In this document: piece after piece, positions 6,070 to 11,540 of the stretch
Numbering within the stretch: position 1 is the stretch's first letter
Layout: every line of letters begins with the position of its first letter
Assembly (NCBI GenBank): GCA_022425585.1
Contig: JAKMFF010000281.1
Span: 1-11,540, forward strand
Direction of reading: 5' to 3'
Source: Candidatus Poseidoniaceae archaeon
GTDB lineage: Archaea; Thermoplasmatota; Poseidoniia; Poseidoniales; Poseidoniaceae
DNA: 11,540 bases
Made by a program: the position numbers and the translations under genes
The notes under the pieces: generated by a model
Told to the model about the DNA's origin: nothing
Seen by the model: the letters and a program-made list of their open reading frames with translations, nothing else
Databases searched by the model: none

Positions 6070-7992
6070 TCATCTGCCCCAAAAATGGTCTTGTTTTCGA
6101 TGCAGTCTTATCAATTCTTCAAGGATTTCCTGCTCGATTGCATCAAGCTTCAACTTCTTTAGACGCTTAGCATGAGATTCAGGGACATCGACATAGAATT
6201 CATCTAATTCATCGATATGACGGCCTACGGTTGGACCTTGAATGGCCACAGCGACTTCCTCACCTTGGCTTGCTTCTTTCAACTCCTCAGAGTTTCTTGA
6301 ACGCAAACTTTTGACTTGACCCACCGGGGTACCATCCATTTTCATGATCTTTTGGCCTATATGGATCCGGCCGCCAACAACTCTCATTCCGACGATTGCT
6401 GGGTTTTTAGCCCTGAAAGTATGGTCCTTTAGATATAACAATCTTCCAGGATATACTAGAGATTCTCTTTGCGCTGCCTCGATATCAGCTTGTGTTTTCT
6501 CTCTCCATTCCTCAAACGCATCCATGATATGATAAATTATTGAGCCGCTAAAGAAAGTAACCTCTGAATCATCATCTTTCAAATCATCAGCAACCTCATT
6601 ATTGGGTTTAGTAGAAAACCCAAGGATTACCTTATTCAACGGGTCTTGAATTGATTTAGCCATTAAGATGTCTTTTTTGTTAACAGGGCCGACGCTAGCT
6701 TGCCTTACCGGAATTTTCAGTTTGAACAATTCGAAAGCCAATGCCTCCAAACCTCCAACTGTGTCTGCCTTGATAACCACACCATTTTTTTCTTCTACCG
6801 CAGTAGGGCAGGTATTCTTCTGGCATTGTTCAATGAATTCAACTCGGGGAGCTACCTTTTGACAAACTGAACACATGATTGGCATTTTGTCATAGATTCC
6901 TCGCCATTCTTCGCGTATTGATTGCTCCGCATCGGCTTTTTGTTGTTTGGTATTTGCTAGATGAACAGTAGTTCCAGCAATTGCATTCTCCAAGTTAGGA
7001 GCGACAATTTTGACTCCACATGCCGCCTGTATTTCTGGGAAATTAACCCAGCGCTTGCCAGCATCACGCATTTCCGCCATGCCTTTAGGGCGTTTTAGCC
7101 CCTTTATGTGCGTGGTAAAGGCTCCATCACTTGATGCTAGCATAATATTATCACCAATCTTTAGACTACCACGATAAAGTATGACATCGATAGTTTTGCC
7201 CATGCCAATCTCATCGCGCATTTCCAAAACAGTACCCATAGCAGGCCCGATAGTATCGGTTAATCGATCTTCGAGGAAGCGTTCTGCTAAACCAACGCTT
7301 ACTGCAAGTAAATCCTGTAGGCCTTCTCCTTCTTTTGCCGACATTGGTACAAGTGCCACATTTTGTTGGAAATCTTTGATTTTGTCATATCTTTCGATAT
7401 TAAATCCATGGGAAGAGAATTGGCCGAGCATTTTCCAATAACGATCATCAAAATAAGATTTCACATCATCACGCTGACTAGCGAATGATTCGAGGAATGA
7501 ACGCCCTTCTTTACACCTCCAGCCGTGAATTCGATCTACTTTATTTGCCGCAATGACAAAGGGTGTTTTAGTTTCTCTTAGAGTATTCAAGCTTTCAATA
7601 GTTTGAGGTTGTAAACCCTCCATAACGTCAACAACCAAGATGGCAATATCTGCTACAGAACCACCTCTATTTCGTAAACTAACAAATGAATGGTGTCCAG
7701 GGGTATCGATAAATAGTAAACCTGGTGATTTGAATTCCTTACCACCTAGCATTGCTTTACAGGTCTCATTTAACACATCAGCCGGGACCTCTGTTGCCCC
7801 AATGTGTTGAGTAATTCCGCCAGCCTCACGATCCATAACGCTGGCTTGTCTATCGCTGCCAATTGAGCGAACCAAATCAAGAACGCTAGTTTTTCCGTGA
7901 TCTACGTGACCTAGTACAGAAACAATAGGTTGGCGGTTTGCGCCACGAATGACTTCCGCTGAAGTTTCGTCGGTATTGTCATCTTCAGGCAT
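6070..7992 (-). CDS. infB: Translation initiation factor aIF5B (IF2-like GTPase)
   Basis: A 640-residue GTPase that promotes ribosomal subunit joining. Motifs: G1 GHVDHGKTS at 28-36, switch I GGITQHIGAT at 58-67, G3 DTPGH at 96-100, G4 NKVD at 150-153, G5 SAK at 218-220. Beta-barrel domain II follows, domain III begins around VVIKADTVGGLEAL, and the C-terminal barrel ends in the archaeal/eukaryotic style (RLHRKQDHFWGR). Length is normal for archaeal aIF5B, without the long eukaryotic N-terminal extension and without an intein. An unusual C-x2-C-x12-C-x4-C cluster (residues 374-395) sits just before domain III. I chose the ATG at 7992 because a perfect GGAGGT lies 7 bases upstream. The alternative GTG at 8034 overlaps the ndk stop by 4 bases and would add 14 residues of unconserved-looking sequence. 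Last gene of the ribosomal cluster. Confidence 0.95.
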   Translation of the reverse strand: MPEDDNTDETSAEVIRGANRQPIVSVLGHVDHGKTSVLDLVRSIGSDRQASVMDREAGGITQHIGATEVPADVLNETCKAMLGGKEFKSPGLLFIDTPGHHSFVSLRNRGGSVADIAILVVDVMEGLQPQTIESLNTLRETKTPFVIAANKVDRIHGWRCKEGRSFLESFASQRDDVKSYFDDRYWKMLGQFSSHGFNIERYDKIKDFQQNVALVPMSAKEGEGLQDLLAVSVGLAERFLEDRLTDTIGPAMGTVLEMRDEIGMGKTIDVILYRGSLKIGDNIMLASSDGAFTTHIKGLKRPKGMAEMRDAGKRWVNFPEIQAACGVKIVAPNLENAIAGTTVHLANTKQQKADAEQSIREEWRGIYDKMPIMCSVCQKVAPRVEFIEQCQKNTCPTAVEEKNGVVIKADTVGGLEALAFELFKLKIPVRQASVGPVNKKDILMAKSIQDPLNKVILGFSTKPNNEVADDLKDDDSEVTFFSGSIIYHIMDAFEEWREKTQADIEAAQRESLVYPGRLLYLKDHTFRAKNPAIVGMRVVGGRIHIGQKIMKMDGTPVGQVKSLRSRNSEELKEASQGEEVAVAIQGPTVGRHIDELDEFYVDVPESHAKRLKKLKLDAIEQEILEELIRLHRKQDHFWGR

Positions 7993-7999
7993 CTTACTG

Positions 8000-8005
8000 A
8001 CCTCC
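8000..8005 (-). promoter_or_regulatory. Shine-Dalgarno site that sets the infB start
   Basis: GGAGGT on the - strand, 7 bases before the ATG at 7992, is the best match to the anti-Shine-Dalgarno sequence in the window. It lies inside the reading frame of the longer GTG-start version, which makes that version less likely. Confidence 0.65.
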
Positions 8006-8030
8006 ACAGTTGTTTTGTGGTTATCAGTAA

Positions 8031-8477
8031 TCACTCATAAAACCATCTTGAGATGGTTTGGTCCCACTGCATAACTCCTTCAGGGAACCAAAGGTTGAGT
8101 TCGAACTCAGCAGTTTCCGGTGCATCAGAGCCGTGGATCATATTGTAACCAATATCCATTCCATAGTCTCCTCTAATAGTGCCAGGTGCTGCTTCACGGC
8201 CGTTTGTTGGGCCGATCAGGTTTCTTGCTACACTGATTGCATCTCTTCCTGCCCATGCCATACAGACTACTGGTCCGGAGGTAACGAATTTGATTAGACC
8301 TGGGAAAAACGGCCTCTCAGCATGAACTGCATAATGAGTACGAGCGGTTTCTTCGCTAGGCACCATTGCTTTTAGCCCAACTAATTTTAATCCCTTTTGT
8401 TCAAATCTTCCAATTATTTCTCCGACGAGTCCTCTTTGGACTCCATCGGGCTTTACCATAACATACGTTGTTTCCAT
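8031..8477 (-). CDS. ndk: Nucleoside diphosphate kinase
   Basis: A 148-residue NDP kinase, which transfers the gamma phosphate between nucleoside triphosphates and diphosphates through a phospho-histidine. Visible residues: KPDG at 9-12, the R85 to T91 stretch (ARNLIGPT), the RGDYG loop at 102-106 and the active-site NMIHGSD with His115. Length is normal. One difference from the common 'IGRN.IHGSD' is Tyr111 in place of Arg. I chose the ATG at 8477 because GGTGA lies 5 bases upstream; a TTG four codons earlier (8489) is open but has no ribosome site. It lies between rpl24e (65 bp upstream) and infB (38 bp downstream), the classic archaeal arrangement. Confidence 0.96.
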   Translation of the reverse strand: METTYVMVKPDGVQRGLVGEIIGRFEQKGLKLVGLKAMVPSEETARTHYAVHAERPFFPGLIKFVTSGPVVCMAWAGRDAISVARNLIGPTNGREAAPGTIRGDYGMDIGYNMIHGSDAPETAEFELNLWFPEGVMQWDQTISRWFYE

Positions 8478-8482
8478 GATGT

Positions 8483-8487
8483 TCACC
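8483..8487 (-). promoter_or_regulatory. Shine-Dalgarno site that sets the ndk start
   Basis: GGTGA on the - strand lies 5 bases before the ATG at 8477. It supports this ATG over the upstream TTG at 8489. Confidence 0.55.
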
Positions 8488-8497
8488 AAACACAGCC

Positions 8498-8519
8498 AAA
8501 AATCACCCCTTTAAGAGGG
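8498..8519 (-). terminator. Weak hairpin plus T5 between rpl24e and ndk
   Basis: On the - strand CCCT, loop CTTAA and AGGG (8507-8519) are followed within a few bases by TTTTT (8498-8502). The stem is only 4 bp. It may be a partial terminator that lowers ndk-infB expression relative to the ribosomal genes, or chance. Confidence 0.25.
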
Positions 8520-8542
8520 ATGCGGAACTATTGCAAGTACAC

Positions 8543-8734
8543 TTACTGAATGCCGCCCTTGACAAAGTGACGGGTCCACTTGACCTTACGGGAGTTTCTT
8601 CCCAACTTCACCATGTTTTTTCGGGCTTTTGAATTCTTAAACCACATGATGCTTCCATCACGTCTTACGAACATCATACCAGTACCTGGCTCAATCTCGT
8701 CTCCTGAAAAACTGCAAATTCTTCTCTCTGGCAT
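8543..8734 (-). CDS. rpl24e: Ribosomal protein eL24 (L24e), zinc ligands mostly lost
   Basis: A 63-residue large-subunit ribosomal protein. The family pattern is plain: I-C-S-F-x-G-x-x-I-E-P-G-T-G at 6-19, M-F-V-R-R-D-G-S near 21-28, W-F-x-x-S-K at 31-36 and K-N-M-V-K-L-G-R-N near 39-47. The usual zinc ribbon has C-x2-C near 7/10 and C-x3-C near 33/37. Here those positions are C7, S10, K33 and A37, so zinc cannot be held in the normal way. The start has AGGTGA six bases upstream, overlapping the rps28e stop region, and the gap to rps28e is 6 bp. Length is normal for archaea. Confidence 0.95.
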   Translation of the reverse strand: MPERRICSFSGDEIEPGTGMMFVRRDGSIMWFKNSKARKNMVKLGRNSRKVKWTRHFVKGGIQ

Positions 8735-8740
8735 TTATGA

Positions 8741-8965
8741 TCACCTAGCATTCAACTTTCTAGCTTCTCGACCGGTGTCTCGAAGCATGAGTATGTCACC
8801 AACTCGGATTGGGCCGAGTACATTTCTGGTAATGATTCTTCCAACGTCACGAGGATTAGGTGCATCATTGACACGAACCTTAACCTGAGTCGCTTCTCCG
8901 GTCATACCGGTTCTGCCGACAATCTCGACGACTTCTGCTGGCCATCCACCTAATTCTTCGCTCAT
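8741..8965 (-). CDS. rps28e: Ribosomal protein eS28 (S28e)
   Basis: A 74-residue small-subunit protein with the conserved run [17 protein letters not shown] (residues ~16-32), the [16 protein letters not shown] core (46-61) and the end [10 protein letters not shown]. This is the OB-fold S28e that sits near the mRNA exit region of the 30S subunit. GGAG lies 8 bases before the ATG. It starts 21 bp after the rpl7ae stop and ends 6 bp before rpl24e, so the three are one transcript. Nothing unusual. Confidence 0.96.
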   Translation of the reverse strand: MSEELGGWPAEVVEIVGRTGMTGEATQVKVRVNDAPNPRDVGRIITRNVLGPIRVGDILMLRDTGREARKLNAR

Positions 8966-8986
8966 TTAGTCAACTCCAAATTAGGT

Positions 8987-9358
8987 TCAAGCCTTTAGAC
9001 CGTTAATTAGGTCAACAACTTCTTGGTACTTCTCTTGAGCACCCTTGTTAATTTCCATGATTGCAATAGATGCAGTTTTGACTCCGGTTGGTAGTCCAGC
9101 CTCGTTTGCTAGGAATTCTTGAGAAGGAACATATCCGTATGGAATACCTTTCTCTTCGCAAATTAGTGGAATGTGTGCTAGCAATTCAGGCGGGTTAACG
9201 TCTTCGGCTAATACAATGAATTGCGCAGTGCCTCTTTCGGCAGTCTTCGTAACTTCATTACTTCCTTTCTTTATCCGTCCATTTGAATTGGACTGAATCA
9301 TTTCATAAATCTTGTCTGATACTTCTGTTGGGGTTTCAAATCGCACGTGTACACTCAT
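8987..9358 (-). CDS. rpl7ae: Ribosomal protein eL8 / L7Ae, kink-turn RNA-binding protein
   Basis: A 123-residue L7Ae. In archaea it is a 50S protein and also the kink-turn-binding core of box C/D and H/ACA RNPs and of RNase P. The RNA-binding signature IKKGSNEVTKTAERG spans residues ~29-43, followed by FIVLAEDVNPPELLAHIPLICEEKGIPYGYV, the most conserved part of the family. Length is standard. GGAG lies 8 bases before the ATG at 9358. A TATA-like element at 9410-9417 makes it the likely first gene of the rpl7ae-rps28e-rpl24e-ndk-infB operon. Confidence 0.97.
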   Translation of the reverse strand: MSVHVRFETPTEVSDKIYEMIQSNSNGRIKKGSNEVTKTAERGTAQFIVLAEDVNPPELLAHIPLICEEKGIPYGYVPSQEFLANEAGLPTGVKTASIAIMEINKGAQEKYQEVVDLINGLKA

Positions 9359-9409
9359 CGGAATCGCTCCATCCTCATGTTAAGGGGCAACCATGCGCAC
9401 ATCCTCAAG

Positions 9410-9417
9410 AATATAAA
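9410..9417 (-). promoter_or_regulatory. Candidate TATA box for the rpl7ae operon
   Basis: TTTATATT on the - strand, preceded by G/C-rich bases, is ~55 bases before the rpl7ae ATG. Transcription would start near 9388-9390 and leave a leader of about 30 bases containing the GGAG site. It lies in the 152-bp gap after prs, the largest gap within the housekeeping block. Confidence 0.5.
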
Positions 9418-9510
9418 CGCGCCGGACGATATTGAGTTATCCAATTATTGGTTTAAGAGGGTAAAAGCCGCACAAGAGAATTGTCTAAACAGGCTACTAG
9501 GCGACATAAA

Positions 9511-10452
9511 TTACCATTGTAAAGCTGTGAACAACTGCTTTACCCCTCGAGCCAAGGCCGGGCCGCCGGGGATAACATCTCGAGGGTTTGCCAGTGAACT
9601 TGTTGCATGGACGCCGTCAACATATCTCACCAATCTAGCAACTGCTCCACCAGTGAACAAACCGTGCGAACATGCTGCGTGAACTTGAACTGCACCTTGA
9701 CTTCTCAGCGCGTCAGCGGCTCGACAAATTGTACCACCGGTGGCGATCATATCATCAACAATTGCGACAACTTTTCCTTCAACATCAAGATCCTTGGCTT
9801 GGTGAACTATAGTGTGTGCATCAATTCGGGTCTTTTCTAGATAAGAAAATTGACACCCTATTTCATTAGCTACTTCAGAGGCTCTCTCAATGGCGCCCTT
9901 GTCGGGTGAAAGGATGAAATCTGGTTTGACTTCCTTTTGCAGATGGTCTGCCAATTCAGGCATTGCCGAGGTAAACGCAACTGGAACCGATAAACCTTCG
10001 AGTACTTTTGGTGCATGCAAGTCAAACACAATAATTCCATCACAGCGTGACGCTAACAAGTTAGCAATCGCCCTAGCCGATACCGCTTCGCCCGGTCTAA
10101 ACCGCTTATCTTGTCTAGAATATCCAAAATACGGAATCGCCAATAATACTCCTGGGCCTACATCATCTAATGATTGTGGTCCTATTTCTCTAAGGTTTTG
10201 CAAATTGCCAGTTCTAACATCATTAATTGCTTCAAGCATTAGCAGGGTTTCAATAATTCCCGAATCAGGAAATGTGTTGGATACTAGTACTACTGGTTCA
10301 GTACGGATTGATTCAATTACTTCATCAGGGATTCTAATATATCCTTCAGTATCGGGAAATCTTCTAGTTTCAATAGAAGAATGTGTCCAATTTAGTTCTT
10401 CAGCAAGTTGTTTTGCCATTACTTCAGCATTGCTTCCAGATAATACGACCAT
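9511..10452 (-). CDS. prs: Ribose-phosphate pyrophosphokinase (PRPP synthetase)
   Basis: A 313-residue enzyme making PRPP from ribose 5-phosphate and ATP, for nucleotide, histidine and tryptophan synthesis. Motifs: the ATP/flexible loop PYFGYSRQDKRFRPGEAVSA at 107-126, the catalytic-region FDLHAPKVLEG with His146, the pyrophosphate-binding SPDKGA, and the PRPP loop IVDDMIATGGTI near 231-242. 'RQDKRFRPGE' resembles archaeal enzymes more than bacterial ones, which have 'RQDRKAR'. Length is near the archaeal norm (~285-315). The ATG at 10452 has GGAG only 3 bases upstream, a tight spacing; starting further upstream would run toward the tRNA. It begins 65 bp after tRNA-Ile and may be cotranscribed or use its own promoter in that A/T-rich gap. 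Confidence 0.95.
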   Translation of the reverse strand: MVVLSGSNAEVMAKQLAEELNWTHSSIETRRFPDTEGYIRIPDEVIESIRTEPVVLVSNTFPDSGIIETLLMLEAINDVRTGNLQNLREIGPQSLDDVGPGVLLAIPYFGYSRQDKRFRPGEAVSARAIANLLASRCDGIIVFDLHAPKVLEGLSVPVAFTSAMPELADHLQKEVKPDFILSPDKGAIERASEVANEIGCQFSYLEKTRIDAHTIVHQAKDLDVEGKVVAIVDDMIATGGTICRAADALRSQGAVQVHAACSHGLFTGGAVARLVRYVDGVHATSSLANPRDVIPGGPALARGVKQLFTALQW

Positions 10453-10494
10453 GAGCTCCGCCTGTTGGTGGGTTGTCGGAGGTTGTTCATCTTC

Positions 10495-10508
10495 TTTTTG
10501 TGCAAAAA
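10495..10508 (-). terminator. T-run and A/T inverted repeat after tRNA-Ile
   Basis: TTTTTG (10495-10500) and CAAAAA (10503-10508) are inverted arms around two bases. Read from the tRNA on the - strand, a T5 tract begins ~10 bases after the CCA end, suitable for archaeal T-tract termination of the tRNA transcript. It could equally contribute to a prs promoter. Confidence 0.35.
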
Positions 10509-10517
10509 CAAGAGTTG

Positions 10518-10594
10518 TGGTGCGCGAGGCAGGACTTGAACCTGCGACCTCCCGGTTATCAGCCGGGTGCTCTAACCGACTAAGCTACCCGCGC
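10518..10594 (-). tRNA. tRNA-Ile (anticodon GAT), CCA encoded
   Basis: The complete cloverleaf folds by eye. The acceptor stem is GCGCGGG with CTCGCGC (one G-T pair). The D arm is GCTT/GAGC with a 9-base loop containing GG. The anticodon stem CCCGG/CCGGG encloses CTGATAA, giving anticodon GAT at 10558-10560. The variable region is 5 bases, and the T arm is GCAGG/CCTGC with loop TTCAAGT. Discriminator A is at 10521, followed by a genomically encoded CCA at 10518-10520. There is no intron. It reads ATC and ATT codons. Confidence 0.97.
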
Positions 10595-10618
10595 AAAGGC
10601 AGTCCGCCGTCTAACCCC

Positions 10619-10638
10619 TCCGTCATAATAGTGACGGA
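10619..10638 (-). promoter_or_regulatory. Inverted repeat around a TATA-like element upstream of tRNA-Ile
   Basis: TCCGTCA (10619-10625) and TGACGGA (10632-10638) are perfect 7-bp arms with a 6-base loop. On the - strand TATTAT sits at the centre, ~34 bases before the mature tRNA 5' end, which suits a tRNA promoter with a short leader. Alternatively it is a hairpin ending the upstream PRC-barrel transcript, though no T-run follows it. Confidence 0.4.
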
Positions 10639-10666
10639 ATAAAGACCAGCCAGTTTTAGATAAATT

Positions 10667-11260
10667 TCACTCTTCATTAATCTCATTTATTGAGATATAA
10701 GAAGGCAACTGAAGCACTTTTTCAAAGGTTCTAGATAGAACTACTTCATCAAGACGCTCTCTTGTTCTTGAAAATGCGGTTATTGGTATTCGGAGTTCGT
10801 CTTCAACAGCGAAATCTTTCTGAATCCCTAGTCGAGTTTTCACGATTACTCCTTTGTAAGTTCTTTTTACCTTAAACAACTTAGTGATAACTCCAATCTC
10901 TCTACCTTGATTATCTAGCACTGCACGATCTAGCATTTCGTCAGGTGCATACAGCTTTTCATCAATCCTAACAGTGTTTCGCCATCTTCGCTGAAGTTCT
11001 CTCATCGATTTTGAAAGTTTGACAGTTCCATCATTTCTAATGCTGTGCACTAGCTCTTTTGGCAAAGGCGCTAATTCTGCTGGCTTTCTCATATATTCGT
11101 CTGCGACATCTGATTCAACTTGGATGCGCATAGATCTAACTCTTGCTTCGTTAGGGTGGTGTCTTTCTCCGACTATCGTACCTACTTTTTTATCATTCAC
11201 ATATACATCTCTTTGGAGTAACTCCTGGATGTTGTATTTTTCATTCTTCATTTTTCCCAT
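10667..11260 (-). CDS. PRC-barrel domain protein, probably two barrels
   Basis: A 197-residue soluble protein with two segments resembling PRC-barrel beta folds. The first is at residues ~13-50 (LLQRDVYVNDKKVGTIVG followed by strands). The second is at ~107-160 (MLDRAVLDNQGREIGVITKLF, then KGVIVKTR). The [L/M]-x-R-x-V-x-[D/N]-x-x-G-x-x-[I/V]-G pattern is the PRC signature. A charged helical linker (LSKSMRELQRRWR) joins them. PRC barrels act in RNA processing (RimM), photosynthetic reaction centres and, in some archaea, cell division (CdpB). I cannot tell which applies here. The start is uncertain: ATG at 11260, or the fourth codon at 11251, both with weak ribosome sites. A TATA-like element lies ~50 bases upstream. 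The tRNA lies 72 bp downstream. Confidence 0.8.
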   Translation of the reverse strand: MGKMKNEKYNIQELLQRDVYVNDKKVGTIVGERHHPNEARVRSMRIQVESDVADEYMRKPAELAPLPKELVHSIRNDGTVKLSKSMRELQRRWRNTVRIDEKLYAPDEMLDRAVLDNQGREIGVITKLFKVKRTYKGVIVKTRLGIQKDFAVEDELRIPITAFSRTRERLDEVVLSRTFEKVLQLPSYISINEINEE

Positions 11261-11310
11261 CTCTATCCCGGCTTTTGTTCCCGGTTATTTCATCCTCTAC
11301 TACGGGGGGT

Positions 11311-11318
11311 CTTATACT
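11311..11318 (-). promoter_or_regulatory. Candidate TATA box for the PRC-barrel gene
   Basis: AGTATAAG on the - strand is ~50 bases before the ATG at 11260. Transcription would begin near 11288, giving a leader of roughly 27 bases. It is supported by position and A/T pattern only. Confidence 0.4.
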
Positions 11319-11342
11319 ATTGGGTAAAAAATAAGTTAAAAG

Positions 11343-11380
11343 CAATTGGAAATGTCGTATAATTAGTGTAATTCCAATTG
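11343..11380. repeat. 9-bp inverted repeat enclosing a TATA-like element
   Basis: CAATTGGAA (11343-11351) and TTCCAATTG (11372-11380) are perfect inverted copies with a 20-base spacer. The spacer contains the first copy of the ATGTCGTATAAT direct repeat. It is a candidate protein-binding site or stem-loop upstream of the PRC-barrel gene. Confidence 0.6.
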
Positions 11381-11421
11381 AAATAGCAAAATAAATTCAT
11401 TTTAGTGAGATGTCGTATAAT
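11352..11421. repeat. 12-bp direct repeat ATGTCGTATAAT, two copies
   Basis: Exact copies at 11352-11363 and 11410-11421, 58 bases start to start. Each contains a TATAAT core that could act as a + strand promoter element for a gene beyond the window, or as a binding site. The first copy lies inside the inverted repeat. Confidence 0.6.
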
Positions 11422-11540
11422 CTATTTTTTTATATACTTACATTTTATTACAAGTGAATATTTTTTTGATTTTTTAATACAATTCATATTATTGTTAAGT
11501 TTTGTTAGCGTAAAAATTCTGATATTGAGCAGATGCATAT

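Larger units (their letters stand above)
11341..11540. other. AT-rich region without a gene
   Basis: These 200 bases are about 22% G+C by hand count, far below the coding sequence around them, and hold no frame worth calling on either strand. Long T-runs (around 11424-11430 and 11461-11467) are on the + strand. The region contains the two repeats listed separately and runs off the window edge. It may be a promoter/terminator region between transcription units. A replication origin or a remnant of inserted DNA cannot be excluded. Confidence 0.6.

Noticed and set aside
9441..9451. Palindrome CCAATTATTGG in the prs-rpl7ae gap
   Set aside because: It is short and A/T-rich, lies upstream of the likely TATA box without a clear partner site, and is easily expected by chance.
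9359..9510. A kink-turn in the rpl7ae leader for L7Ae autoregulation
   Set aside because: Such control is known in some archaea, but I could not find a convincing pair of GA-containing strands in the short leader by eye.
9890..10642. A 250-codon + strand open frame covering prs antisense and the tRNA
   Set aside because: Its end reads REAGLEPATSRLSAGCSNRLSY, the well-known false translation of a tRNA gene's reverse strand, and the rest is antisense to the well-supported prs gene.
11410..11457. A 15-codon + strand frame starting in the second direct-repeat copy
   Set aside because: It is tiny, made of A/T-rich codons, has no ribosome site, and the matching first copy stops after four codons.

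Overview
The window looks like a piece of an archaeal chromosome, most likely a marine planktonic euryarchaeon of the Poseidoniales (Marine Group II) type. The strongest evidence is the cluster rpl7ae, rps28e, rpl24e, ndk, infB (aIF5B), an archaeal gene order. Supporting signs are an archaeal-type PRPP synthetase, Shine-Dalgarno sites of the GGAG/GGTGA kind beside TATA-like promoters, and a large surface protein with calcium-binding repeats and a Trp-rich tail that I associate from memory with Marine Group II. The archaeal assignment is firm; the lineage is inference.

Layout. Positions 1-3339 are read on the + strand: the 3' part of a coiled-coil and disordered protein, then an 808-residue secreted, membrane-anchored protein (predicted beta-propeller, about nine Asp-rich calcium loops, one membrane segment, acidic cytoplasmic tail). 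Everything from 3340 to 11260 is on the - strand. In transcription order this is a PRC-barrel protein (11260-10667), tRNA-Ile(GAT) with an encoded CCA, PRPP synthetase (prs), the translation operon rpl7ae-rps28e-rpl24e-ndk-infB, and then a MoxR-type AAA+ ATPase, a ParA/Soj-type ATPase, an 80-residue ribbon-helix-helix-like protein and an 84-residue orphan. The orphan meets the surface-protein gene tail to tail with no spacer. The last 200 bases (11341-11540) hold no recognisable gene and are about 22% G+C by hand count, with a 12-bp direct repeat and a 9-bp inverted repeat.

How the genes work together. The centre is housekeeping: ribosomal proteins, subunit-joining factor aIF5B, NDP kinase, PRPP supply and a tRNA. 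The accessory interest is at 3340-5978. There a stand-alone MoxR precedes a ParA ATPase, which is followed by a small DNA-binding-like protein and an unknown protein. This could be a small-partner ParA partition or positioning module, or the last two genes could be an unrecognised toxin-antitoxin pair. Inverted repeats lie in the gap in front of the small pair.

Other points: L24e has lost three of its four zinc-binding Cys, aIF5B carries an unexpected four-Cys cluster, and at three promoters the TATA-like element sits between the arms of an inverted repeat. Three gene starts (parA, infB, ndk) were placed at internal ATGs because each has a well-spaced Shine-Dalgarno site.
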